This document shows, piece by piece, positions 18,447 through 26,998 of a DNA stretch of 46,375 nucleotides. The notes beneath the pieces were generated by a model, which saw nothing but the letters and a program-made list of their open reading frames with translations, was not told the DNA's origin and ran no database searches. Every line of letters starts with the position of its first letter. The stretch's first letter is position 1. The translations under genes and the position numbers were made by a program. The stretch is from Deltaproteobacteria bacterium (GTDB lineage: Bacteria > Myxococcota_A > UBA9160 > SMWR01). The DNA is taken from contig JAHEJV010000004.1 in assembly GCA_024638705.1 (NCBI GenBank), positions 1 to 46,375 of the forward strand, read 5' to 3'.

Positions 18447-18490
18447 TTGCTCGTGCGATTCGCGTCGCGACCGCGCGTCCGTCCGTTCGT

Positions 18491-19855
18491 TCACGTCGCT
18501 CCCGCGACGGTCATCTTCGACACCCGGACACTCGGCGATCCGATCCGCGAGAGCCAGAGCAGGTCGCTGCCGACGGCGTCGATGTTCGCCAGCATGTCGC
18601 CGAAGTTCGCGGCGATCGTGACTTCCTCGACGGGGTGGGTGAGTGCCCCGTTCTCGATCCACAGGCCCGCGGCGCCGCGCGAATAGTCGCCCGTGGTCGG
18701 GTTGAAGCCCATCCCGATCAGCTCGGTGACGAGCAGGCCCTTCGGCGTGTCCGCGATGATCTCTTCGAGGGTCGCGTCGCCCGGCTCGAGGCCGAGGTTC
18801 GTCGCGCCGACGCCGGGCGCGCTGCCCGCCGAGCGCGACGCGTTGCCCGTCGAGGCCAGTCCGAGCTTGCGCGCCGAGTAGGTGTCGAGCAGGAACGACG
18901 CGAGCTTCCCGCGATCGAGGACGGTATTGCGTCGGCTCGGCAGGCCCTCGCCGTCGAAGGGGCGACTGCCGAGGCCGCTCGGGCGCAGGGCGTCGTCGAC
19001 GAGGGTGATGCGATCGCTCGCGACGCGCTCGCCCAGCTTCTCGGCGAGGAAGCTCGTCCCGCGATACACCGCATAGCCACTGACCAGGCCCGCGACCTGG
19101 CGCCACAGGCTCGCCGCCGTCAGCGGATCGAAGATCACCGGCACTTCGCAGGTGGCGATCTTGCGCGCGCCGAGGCGGCGCACGGCGCGCTCGGCGGCGC
19201 GTCGGCCGACGTCTTCGGGCGCTTCGAGATCGGCGAGGCGCCGCGCGGACGTCATCCAGTAGTCGCGCTGCATGCTGCCGTTCTCGCGCGCGAGCGGCTC
19301 GGCGAACAGGCCGTGCGAGCCCGATTCGTACTCGCCGAGGAATCCCTCCGTGTTGCCGTAGACGACGCGCGCGAAGCCCGAAGATGCCTGGGAGCCCTCG
19401 GAGTTGGTGATGCGCGGGTCGGTCTCGCGGGCGGCCTTCTCGGCGCGCTTCGCGGCCTCGATGCGCGCGTCGACTCCGCTCGCGCGATCGCCCGCGTCGA
19501 TGAGATCGAGCTCGGGGAGCGCGTCGGCCGGGGCGAACCCGCCTTCGGGGAGGCCTGCTGACGGGTCTTCCGCGGTCGCGCGCGAGAGCGCCACGGCGTC
19601 CTGCGCCATCGCGCGGATCGCGTCCTCGCCGAGGTCGCAGGTGGAGGTGATCGCCGAACGCATGCCCGCGCTGCCGCGGGTGAGCGCCCGGATCCCGAGC
19701 GTGCGTCCGCGCGCCTGCTTCACGAAGTCGATCTCTTCCCCGCGCACGCGCGTCTCGAGGGAATCCGATTCCACGACGACGACGTCGGCGGCGTCGGCGC
19801 CGGCCGCGGCCACGGCTTCGAGGGCGAGCGCAGCGTGTTCGCGAACCGTGCTCAT
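18491..19855 (-). CDS. pmbA: PmbA/TldE-family metallopeptidase-related protein
   Basis: 'YGNTEGFLGEYESGSHGLFAEPLARENGSMQRDYWMTSARRLADLEAPEDVGRRAAERAVRRLGARKIATCEVPVIFDPLTAASLWRQVAGLVSGYAVYRGTSFLAEKLGERVASDRITLVDD', no HExxxH, as in PmbA/TldE. Confidence 0.88.
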   Translation of the reverse strand: MSTVREHAALALEAVAAAGADAADVVVVESDSLETRVRGEEIDFVKQARGRTLGIRALTRGSAGMRSAITSTCDLGEDAIRAMAQDAVALSRATAEDPSAGLPEGGFAPADALPELDLIDAGDRASGVDARIEAAKRAEKAARETDPRITNSEGSQASSGFARVVYGNTEGFLGEYESGSHGLFAEPLARENGSMQRDYWMTSARRLADLEAPEDVGRRAAERAVRRLGARKIATCEVPVIFDPLTAASLWRQVAGLVSGYAVYRGTSFLAEKLGERVASDRITLVDDALRPSGLGSRPFDGEGLPSRRNTVLDRGKLASFLLDTYSARKLGLASTGNASRSAGSAPGVGATNLGLEPGDATLEEIIADTPKGLLVTELIGMGFNPTTGDYSRGAAGLWIENGALTHPVEEVTIAANFGDMLANIDAVGSDLLWLSRIGSPSVRVSKMTVAGAT

Positions 19856-21291
19856 CCCTCGGTGCCGCCGACGGTGAGGTCTTCGATGCGCAGCGTCGGG
19901 AGGCCGACGCCGACGGGCACCGACTGCCCGTCCTTGCCGCAGGTGCCGACGCCGGCATCGAGCTCGAGGTCGTTTCCGATCTTCGACACCCGGGTCAGGA
20001 CGTCCGGGCCGTTGCCGATCAGCGTGGCGCCCTTGAGCGGCGCGCCGACCCGTCCGTTCTCGATGCGATAGGCCTCGCTCGCCGAGAACACGAACTTCCC
20101 GCTGGTGATGTCGACCTGACCGCCGCCGAAGTTCACGGCGTAGATGCCGCGGTCGACCGAGCGCACGATGTCCTCCGGCTCCTCATCGCCGGCGAGCATG
20201 AAGGTGTTGGTCATGCGCGGCATCGGCAGGTGCGCATAGCTCTCGCGGCGTCCGTTGCCCGTCGGCGCGACGCCCATCAGGTGCGCGTTCTGGCGGTCCT
20301 GGAGGTAGCCGCAGAGGATGCCGTCCTCGATCAGGGTCGTGCGCTGGGTGGGCGTGCCCTCGTCGTCGACGTTGAGGGAGCCGCGTCGCGCCGGAATCGT
20401 GCCGTCGTCGACGACGGTGACGCCGGGCGCCGCGACCCGCTCCCCGACGCGGCCGGCGAAGGCCGACGTCCCCTTGCGGTTGAAGTCGCCCTCGAGCCCG
20501 TGGCCGATCGCCTCGTGGAGCAGGATGCCGGGCCAGCCCGGGCCGAGCACGACGGTCATGCTGCCGGCGGGGCAGGGCTCGGCTTCGAGATTGAGCAGCG
20601 CCATGCGCACGGCTTCGTCGACGAGGCCCTTCCAGCGGGTCGGGTCCTGCAACGCGTCGAAGCCGGTACGACCGCCGCAGCCCTGGTAGCCGACTTCGCG
20701 GCGACTGCCGTCCTTCGCGATCACCTGCACGTTGAGGCGGACGAGGGGGCGCACGTCCTCGGCGAAGGTGCCGTCGCTGCCGACGACGAGCACCTGTCGG
20801 TGCTGGGACACACAGCTCGCCATCACCTGGTCGACGCGCGGGTCGCGGGCGCGCGCGTAGGCGTCGATCTCCTCGACGAGGCGGATCTTCTCCGTGACCC
20901 CGACGTCGGTGGGCGGAATCGCGACCGGGTAGAGGTCGCGCCCGGCGACGCGCGCGTTGACCGCTCCGCGCCTCGCGTCCGACGTCTCGCTGGCGATGGC
21001 GCGGGCGGTCTGCGCCGCGACCTGGAGCGACTCGACACTGACCTCGTCGGTGTGGGCATAACCCTGGCGCTCGCCGACCTGGGCGCGCACCCCGACGCCC
21101 TGCTCGAGATGGCGGTCGCCGCTCTTCACGATGCCCTCTTCGAGGACGACCGAATCCTGGGTGGTGTACTCGAAGAAGAGGTCGGCGTACTCGACCCGCC
21201 GTTGGAGCGCGGTGTCGAGCGCTGCGCCGAGGCTCGTCTCGTCGACGCCGAAGCGATCCTGGAAGAACGCTCGCGGGGTCGGCAGCGTCAT
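19852..21291 (-). CDS. tldD: TldD family metallopeptidase
   Basis: 'ILLHEAIGHGLEGDFNRKGTSAFAGRVGERVAAPGVTVVDDGTIPARRGSLNVDDEGTPTQRTTLIEDGILCGYLQDR' (HExxxH TldD signature); ATG 21291. Confidence 0.93.
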   Translation of the reverse strand: MTLPTPRAFFQDRFGVDETSLGAALDTALQRRVEYADLFFEYTTQDSVVLEEGIVKSGDRHLEQGVGVRAQVGERQGYAHTDEVSVESLQVAAQTARAIASETSDARRGAVNARVAGRDLYPVAIPPTDVGVTEKIRLVEEIDAYARARDPRVDQVMASCVSQHRQVLVVGSDGTFAEDVRPLVRLNVQVIAKDGSRREVGYQGCGGRTGFDALQDPTRWKGLVDEAVRMALLNLEAEPCPAGSMTVVLGPGWPGILLHEAIGHGLEGDFNRKGTSAFAGRVGERVAAPGVTVVDDGTIPARRGSLNVDDEGTPTQRTTLIEDGILCGYLQDRQNAHLMGVAPTGNGRRESYAHLPMPRMTNTFMLAGDEEPEDIVRSVDRGIYAVNFGGGQVDITSGKFVFSASEAYRIENGRVGAPLKGATLIGNGPDVLTRVSKIGNDLELDAGVGTCGKDGQSVPVGVGLPTLRIEDLTVGGTEG

Positions 21292-22001
21292 CGAAGTGGC
21301 TCCTTGGGGATTTCGCGCGCGAAGCGCGCCGGCAGATCGGCGAGGGTAGCAAGCGAGGTCGCGTCCACCGCCCGCATCCCGGCGGCGCGGGCGCCGGCGA
21401 GGTCGCGCTCGGCATCGTCGCCGACGAAGAGCGCGCGCCCCGGCGCGACGCCGAGACGGCGCAGGGCGGAAGCGAAGATCGCGGGGTCGGGTTTCGCGAC
21501 CCCCGCATCGACGGGAAGCCAGACGAGATCGATGGCCGGGCCGACGCCGAGACCGTCTAGGATGCCGGGCAGCCGTTGATCGAAGTTGGACACGACGGCG
21601 GTGGCGACGCCTTCGTCGTGCAACGCGAACAGGGCGTCGCGCGCTCCTTCGCGCAGACGCCACGCGTCGCCGCGGCCGTAGTGCGCGAAGAGCGCGTCGA
21701 AGCAGGCGTCGGCAAGGGCTTCGCCCGTCGCGGAATCCGCGGCGAGGAAGGTCTGGCGCACGATCGTCCGCCAGGCTTCGCGCTCCAGACGCGCGGCTTC
21801 GTCGCGGGACGCCGAGGGGAAGACGCGTTCGGGCGCGTTCGCGACGACGCGACCGAACGCGTCGCCGAGACGCCAGGCCGAGATCGCGCCGCCCGCGGCG
21901 TCGGCGAAGTGCGCATAGGTCTCGCCGACCGGTTCGCGCACCTCGATCAGCGTGCCGGTGGCATCGAAGAGCACCGCGCGGTCGGCCGCGGTGGCGTCCA
22001 T
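21288..22001 (-). CDS. HAD-superfamily hydrolase
   Basis: 'RAVLFDATGTLIEVREPVGETYAHFA', 'VATAVVSNFDQRLPGILDGLGV', 'AKPDPAIFASALRRLGVAPGRALFVGDDAERDLAGARAAGMRAV'. Confidence 0.88.
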   Translation of the reverse strand: MDATAADRAVLFDATGTLIEVREPVGETYAHFADAAGGAISAWRLGDAFGRVVANAPERVFPSASRDEAARLEREAWRTIVRQTFLAADSATGEALADACFDALFAHYGRGDAWRLREGARDALFALHDEGVATAVVSNFDQRLPGILDGLGVGPAIDLVWLPVDAGVAKPDPAIFASALRRLGVAPGRALFVGDDAERDLAGARAAGMRAVDATSLATLADLPARFAREIPKEPLR

Positions 22002-22943
22002 TCAGGCGCGACGCCGGGCCGATGCGATGAAGGTGTCGGGCAGATCGCGCGAACCGGAGCGGGCGGCCTGGGTCTCGTAGACGACGCCCTCGAGGTCGGC
22101 GGCTTCGAACCACGCCTCCACTTCGCTCGCGTCGAAGCCCAGCCAGGAGACGCCGAGCTCCTGGCGCATCCACTCGTGCTCGTGGCGCACGAAGTCCACG
22201 ACGACGACACTGCCGCCGGGCCGCACGATGCGCGCCATCTCGCGGATCGCCTCGGCCGGGGAGGGCAGGTAGTGGAGCACCATGTGGGTGAAGGCGGCGT
22301 CGACGCTCTGGTCGTCGAGGGGCAGGGCGTGCGCCTCGCCCGCGCGCAGATCGACTCCCTCGATGCCGGCCGCTTCGAGCTTGGCGCGCGCGGCTTCGAG
22401 CATGCGCGGGGAGTGATCGATCGCGACGACGTGCGCACCCAGGCGCGCGAGCTCCTGGGCGAGGATGCCGGTGCCGGTGCCGACGTCGGCGACTTCGAGG
22501 CCAGGGGGCAGCAGACGGGTGAGGGCGCGACTGCGCAGTGCGTCGTCGTTGAACACCTTGCGCAGGGCGTCCCATTCCGGGCCGACGGCGTCGAAGAAGC
22601 TGCGCGTGCGGTCAGCGCGCGCGGCCATCACCTGGGTGAGCGCCGCACGATCGCGCGCCCGCGTCGGGTCGGCTTCGAGGCTCTGTTTCACCAGCTCCCA
22701 GGTCTCGCGCCACGGACCCTCTTCGGGCACTTCGAAGCGGTAGAAGACGTAGGTGCCGTCGCGGCGGTCGCGCAGCAGACCCGCTTCCCGCAGGATCGCG
22801 AGGTGTCGCGAGACGCGTGACTGCGCCATTCCCAGCACGTCCATCAGCTCCTGCACGGCGAGCTCTTCCTGTTCGAGCAGGGCGAGCACGCGCACGCGCG
22901 TCGGGTCGGAGAGCGTCTTGAAGACCTTCTGGAGCGCTTCCAA
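22002..22943 (-). CDS. ArsR-family wHTH regulator fused to class I SAM-dependent methyltransferase
   Basis: N-term 'LQKVFKTLSDPTRVRVLALLEQEELAVQELMDVLGMAQSRVSRHLAILREAGLLRDRRDGTYVFYRF' (ArsR wHTH); C-term 'GLEVADVGTGTGILAQELARLGAHVVAIDHSPRMLEAARAKLEAAGI' (SAM motif I/II). Confidence 0.92.
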   Translation of the reverse strand: MEALQKVFKTLSDPTRVRVLALLEQEELAVQELMDVLGMAQSRVSRHLAILREAGLLRDRRDGTYVFYRFEVPEEGPWRETWELVKQSLEADPTRARDRAALTQVMAARADRTRSFFDAVGPEWDALRKVFNDDALRSRALTRLLPPGLEVADVGTGTGILAQELARLGAHVVAIDHSPRMLEAARAKLEAAGIEGVDLRAGEAHALPLDDQSVDAAFTHMVLHYLPSPAEAIREMARIVRPGGSVVVVDFVRHEHEWMRQELGVSWLGFDASEVEAWFEAADLEGVVYETQAARSGSRDLPDTFIASARRRA

Positions 22944-22955
22944 AGCGTCGAGACG

Positions 22956-23828
22956 CTATCTCACCACGGGCCGGGTGGGAGTGCCGGCCACCTCGATGCG
23001 GATCTGGCCGAAGTTCCCCACCTCGACGCCCTGGGCGTTGAGCGAACCCTGGATCGCGCCGCTCACCGTGAGCTCGAGCTGGAGCCGGAGCGGCGCCGTG
23101 GCGAAGTTCGGCGCGCGTCCGATCGTGCCTCGCGCGCGACCCGTCGCGAGCGGCGATTCGAGGGAGAAGCTGCGGATCCGCGCCCAGTCTTCGCCGCCGA
23201 GGTCGATCTCGCCGTCGATCTTCTGGAAGGGCATCGGCAGCGGCAGCTCGGGATGGGTGAGGATGCCGTCGCGCGCCTGGAAGGTGACGGTGCCCGAGGG
23301 TCCCTCCGGCAGGACCACGACGTCGATGTCGGCGTCGGTGCGTCCCTTCACGTGGAGCGGGGTGCCGAGCGCCTTCTGGGGAAGCACCTCGAGGTCGGCG
23401 TTGGTGAGGTCGCCGTCGTAGGCGGGAGTCTCACCCAGGGTGAGGACGCCCGAGGCGTCGCCGCGCGCGGAGAGGATGTCGAGTGCCAGCGCCGGATCGC
23501 CGCTGAACCAGGAGAGCGAGAGCGCCGGTCGGACGCCCGCTTCGGCGAGGTCGAAGCGCGTGCCGTCGGGCTGGATGATCTGGACGCCCTCGGCCTCGAT
23601 GCCGGGCGCCCAGCGCACGAAGCCGAGCGAGACGGGGCCGAGGATGATGCGCGTTCCGGTGTCCTGCTCGATCTGGGTCGCAATCCGCTGGGCGAGGCGG
23701 TCGTAGGGGAAGTCGAGCACCATGAAGAAGAGCGTCAGCGCGATGGCGGCCAGCGCGACGCCCGTGATGCGCAGGCCGCCGAGAGCGCCCTCGGCGCGCG
23801 AGGTGGCATCGGCTTCGACTCGCTCCAT
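22956..23828 (-). CDS. gspN: Type II secretion system protein GspN (delta/leptospira-type)
   Basis: N-terminal TM plus AsmA-like/GspN beta-rich region 'TQIEQDTGTRIILGPVSLGFVRWAPGIEAEGVQI'; last gene of the gsp operon. Confidence 0.75.
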   Translation of the reverse strand: MERVEADATSRAEGALGGLRITGVALAAIALTLFFMVLDFPYDRLAQRIATQIEQDTGTRIILGPVSLGFVRWAPGIEAEGVQIIQPDGTRFDLAEAGVRPALSLSWFSGDPALALDILSARGDASGVLTLGETPAYDGDLTNADLEVLPQKALGTPLHVKGRTDADIDVVVLPEGPSGTVTFQARDGILTHPELPLPMPFQKIDGEIDLGGEDWARIRSFSLESPLATGRARGTIGRAPNFATAPLRLQLELTVSGAIQGSLNAQGVEVGNFGQIRIEVAGTPTRPVVR

Positions 23829-23830
23829 CG

Positions 23831-24379
23831 CTAGATCGGCTCGAAGGACGAGACGGTGAACGTCACGTCGAGAAACTCGGGTTGGTCGGGGCGCGTGCGC
23901 ATGCGCAGGCTCTTCACGCTGAGTGCCTGGGGCGAGATGTCGATCTGGTGCAGGTATTTCACGGTCTGCGCGAGCGTCACGTTCTTGAGCCCGACCTCGA
24001 CCTTCGTCTCGCGATAGTTCGGATGCGAGGGCGACGCCTGCGGCTCCATCGACTCCACCAGGACTTGCGCCTGGCGCGCCAGCGTCTCCAGGGTGGTGCG
24101 CAGGTTGCCGCGCGAGCCGCGCTGGATGCGCTGCTCGACGTCGGCGAGGCGACCCTGGATCTCGTCGTACTCGCGGCGCATGCGCTGCATCGCGGCGAGC
24201 TGCTGGTCGGCGGAGGCGAGCCGCAGCTCCCCCGAGCCGGCGGCGTTGAGGATCGGGTTGACGATCAGAAGGTAGACGAGCGCGACCGCCGTCATTCCGC
24301 CCGCGACGGTGACGAGCCAGCGCTCGCGCGCTTCCAGCCCGTTGAACCCGTCGAGCAGGCGGTTCCAGAGCTCTTTCAC
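23831..24379 (-). CDS. gspM: Type II secretion system protein GspM
   Basis: GTG 24379: VKELWNRLLDGFNGLEARERWLVTVAGGMTAVALVYLLIVNPILNAA...; one TM and a ferredoxin-like periplasmic domain; follows gspL with 4-nt overlap. Confidence 0.8.
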   Translation of the reverse strand: MKELWNRLLDGFNGLEARERWLVTVAGGMTAVALVYLLIVNPILNAAGSGELRLASADQQLAAMQRMRREYDEIQGRLADVEQRIQRGSRGNLRTTLETLARQAQVLVESMEPQASPSHPNYRETKVEVGLKNVTLAQTVKYLHQIDISPQALSVKSLRMRTRPDQPEFLDVTFTVSSFEPI

Positions 24380-25929
24380 GAGTCGTTCTCCGGGTTGGCG
24401 AGACTGATCGTGACGTTGAACTTCTTGCCGCCGGTGCGGTTGTCGGTCTCGATCGCGCCGATGCGCGCCTGATCGAAGGGGGCGAACTTCGACAGCTCGG
24501 CGCCGAGCCGGTCGGACGACTCGAAGGTCCTCGCGTAGACGCGCAGCCGGACGGTCTGTTTGTCGATCGAGAGCTCCTCGAAGCCGACGTCGAGGTCCTT
24601 CGGGACGCGCTTCGAGATCTCGGTCAGGACGTCGAGTGCGGACATGTTTCCGCGGTAGACCCCGAGGAACTCGGCGCGCGCTTCGGCGTCCTGCACGGCG
24701 TCGCGCATGGCGGCGAGCGGGTCGTCGGGCACTTCCTGTCCGGGGAAGGCGCCCTGATAGAGGGCGGTGATCTGCTCTTCGACGCGGCTCGCCTCGCGCG
24801 ACTCGAGCACCGCGCCGGTCGAGAAGCTCACCAGCGCGAGTCCGGCGACGACGGCAGCGAGGATGCCGGTGGGCCCGAACTCGCGGCGTACGCGAGAGAG
24901 GTCGGCGCGGCGGGCGAAATCGTCCTGGCGCAGGTTGAGACGCGTCGTGCCGCGGCCTGAGCCGCGCATCGCCAGGGCGAGGGTCGGGGCGAGCTGACCG
25001 AGGCCGGCTTCGGCCAGGTCGAGCCCGGCTTCGTCGCGCGGCGTGCCGAGGCCTTTGCACGCCAGGCCCGTGCGTTCGCAGAGCCAGGTGTCGAGGTGCT
25101 CGAGCTCGGCGCCGCCTCCGATCAGGGTCACGTTGGCGATGCCGTCCGGGCAGAGCGGTTCGAGGGCCGTCGCGAAGCGGACGATCTCGGACGCGAGTCG
25201 GTCGACGACCTCCGCCGCGCGCGGGAAGGGTGCGCCGACACCCGGCTCGGCGACGCCGCGGGCGTGTTTGTCGGCCTCGGCGTCCTCGAGGGAGAGCGCG
25301 CGCTCGGCGGCGACGGCTTCGGTGAAAGCGCGTCCCGCGGTGCCGAGGGATCGCGCCGAGATCGCCTTCCCCTCGGCGAGGGCGCAGAGCGTCGTCTTCT
25401 CGTGGCCGATGTCGACGACCAGGCGGTTGCCGGGCCAGTCGAAGGCGTGGGAGAGATTTGCGAGCACGAGGCCTTCGCATTCGATCGTGCGCGCGTCGCA
25501 GTCGGCCTCGTGGAGCGTGCCGATCAGCTGGGAGACCTCGCTGCGCGGGGCGAGCGCGGCGATGACGTCGGCGCGTCCCGACTCGCGGTGGGCGAGCTCC
25601 CAGTCGAGGACCATCTCGTCGAGGTCGTAGGGCACCTGGTCTTCGATCTCGAAGGGAACCGCCTGGGCGAGCCGGCGTTTCTCGGTGAAGGGAAACGTCA
25701 GCCGCCGCACGGACACGCGATTGCCGCGCACCGCGGTGACGACGTGGTCGCGTTGGAAGGAGTGGATCCGCAGCATCCGCGAAACCTGGTCGGGCAGAGG
25801 CAGTCTGGCGTCGCGCGGCTCGGCGTGGACGCGCACGACCTTGAAGGTGCGCAGGCCCTGCTCGACCTCCACCGCCTTCAACGTGTGGCTGCCGAGGTCG
25901 AGCCCCAGGACGTTCTTCAGGATCGCCAC
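24376..25929 (-). CDS. gspL: Type II secretion system protein GspL (PilM-like ASKHA domain)
   Basis: 'LKNVLGLDLGSHTLKAVEVEQGLRTFKVVR', 'NRLVVDIGHEKTTLCALAEGKAISARSLGTAGRAFTEAV', C-terminal TM then PilN/GspL-like periplasmic domain. GTG start at 25929 preferred. Confidence 0.85.
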   Translation of the reverse strand: MAILKNVLGLDLGSHTLKAVEVEQGLRTFKVVRVHAEPRDARLPLPDQVSRMLRIHSFQRDHVVTAVRGNRVSVRRLTFPFTEKRRLAQAVPFEIEDQVPYDLDEMVLDWELAHRESGRADVIAALAPRSEVSQLIGTLHEADCDARTIECEGLVLANLSHAFDWPGNRLVVDIGHEKTTLCALAEGKAISARSLGTAGRAFTEAVAAERALSLEDAEADKHARGVAEPGVGAPFPRAAEVVDRLASEIVRFATALEPLCPDGIANVTLIGGGAELEHLDTWLCERTGLACKGLGTPRDEAGLDLAEAGLGQLAPTLALAMRGSGRGTTRLNLRQDDFARRADLSRVRREFGPTGILAAVVAGLALVSFSTGAVLESREASRVEEQITALYQGAFPGQEVPDDPLAAMRDAVQDAEARAEFLGVYRGNMSALDVLTEISKRVPKDLDVGFEELSIDKQTVRLRVYARTFESSDRLGAELSKFAPFDQARIGAIETDNRTGGKKFNVTISLANPENDS

Positions 25930-25939
25930 GAGGCCCCTC

Positions 25940-26998
25940 TCACAACGCGCGCCAGGATAGCAGCCGGGGGTCCGACCCATCCCCGCGGTCGACGACCGCC
26001 TCGATGCGCCGGGCCACGTCGCCGACCCGGCCCGTGGCCGTGATCACGAAGACGTCGCTCTTGTAGTCGGGCTCGGGAAAGATGGCGTTGGTCACGATCT
26101 CTCGTATCGGCGTGCAGCCCTCCGCACTTTGCTCTTCCGCGCAGACCAGGCCCCCGTCCTCGCGGGCGATCAGGAGCCGCCGCACGGTGTCCTCGTCCGC
26201 CAGCCGCAGCTCGACCTCGTCGTCGAAGAAGAGCAGCCCGAGGACCCAGGGCGGCGCGGTGTTGGGGTTGATGCCGCCGCCCCCGACGTAGGGGTAGACG
26301 GTGACGTAGGGCGCGAGCGCCGCCACGAGATGGCCGTCGAAGCCCTCCACGCGTCGCAGCTCGTCCACCGAGAGGACCGGGCGGTTGGCGGGCCGACCCG
26401 GAGGGTCGCGTCGCTGGTAGTCTTCGTCCTCGGGGCCGCCCTGTTGCTTCTCGCTGTCCTCGTCGACGTAGTCGATCAGGTTCGACGCGAGTTCGGTGGC
26501 GTCGTAGGTCTTCTCGCCGGGTGGCAGCGGGATCTCGGCCACGGCCTTCTCGATCAGGCGCTGGAGGAGGTCGGCGCCCTTCGGCTCGATCGCGCCGGTC
26601 TCGTCGAAGAACATCACGGCGTTGAGATTCAGCTTCGACGCGACGTCCTCGATCGACACCGCGAGGGACGAGCCGTCCGCGAAGACGATCGGCTGGCCGC
26701 TGACCTGCGCCCAGAGCTCTTCGCGGTGATCGAGCGCGAGCTGCGTCTGGCGCTCGCGGTACTCGTCTTCGAGCAGGAGTGCGGTCGCCAGGCGGACGCC
26801 GCCGCGTGCCAGGGCATCGGCCCGCGATCGCGAGTCGCGGTTCTGCACGATCATGTGATCGATCAGCGCGCGACTCTGGAAGGTGGCGATCGTGCTCGCC
26901 AGGAGCAGGGCGAAGAAGAGCACCACGACGAGGACGACCCCGCGCTCGCGGCGCCGAGCTTCCGACGAAGCCATCATCGAACGGCGCATCACAGACAC
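25940..26998 (-). CDS. gspK: Type II secretion system minor pseudopilin GspK
   Basis: 'RERGVVLVVVLFFALLLASTIATFQSRALIDHMIVQNRDSRSRADALARGGVRLATALLLED', 'IEDVASKLNLNAV', 'ELASNLIDYVDEDSE'. Confidence 0.88.
   Translation of the reverse strand: MSVMRRSMMASSEARRRERGVVLVVVLFFALLLASTIATFQSRALIDHMIVQNRDSRSRADALARGGVRLATALLLEDEYRERQTQLALDHREELWAQVSGQPIVFADGSSLAVSIEDVASKLNLNAVMFFDETGAIEPKGADLLQRLIEKAVAEIPLPPGEKTYDATELASNLIDYVDEDSEKQQGGPEDEDYQRRDPPGRPANRPVLSVDELRRVEGFDGHLVAALAPYVTVYPYVGGGGINPNTAPPWVLGLLFFDDEVELRLADEDTVRRLLIAREDGGLVCAEEQSAEGCTPIREIVTNAIFPEPDYKSDVFVITATGRVGDVARRIEAVVDRGDGSDPRLLSWRAL

Noticed and set aside
18369-19958. 529-aa minus-strand ORF reading through the repeat (ending EPEASEARQIGEPEASEVE)
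   Set aside because: Overlaps pmbA in another frame with Arg/Ala-rich composition; only the repeat itself was kept as a finding.
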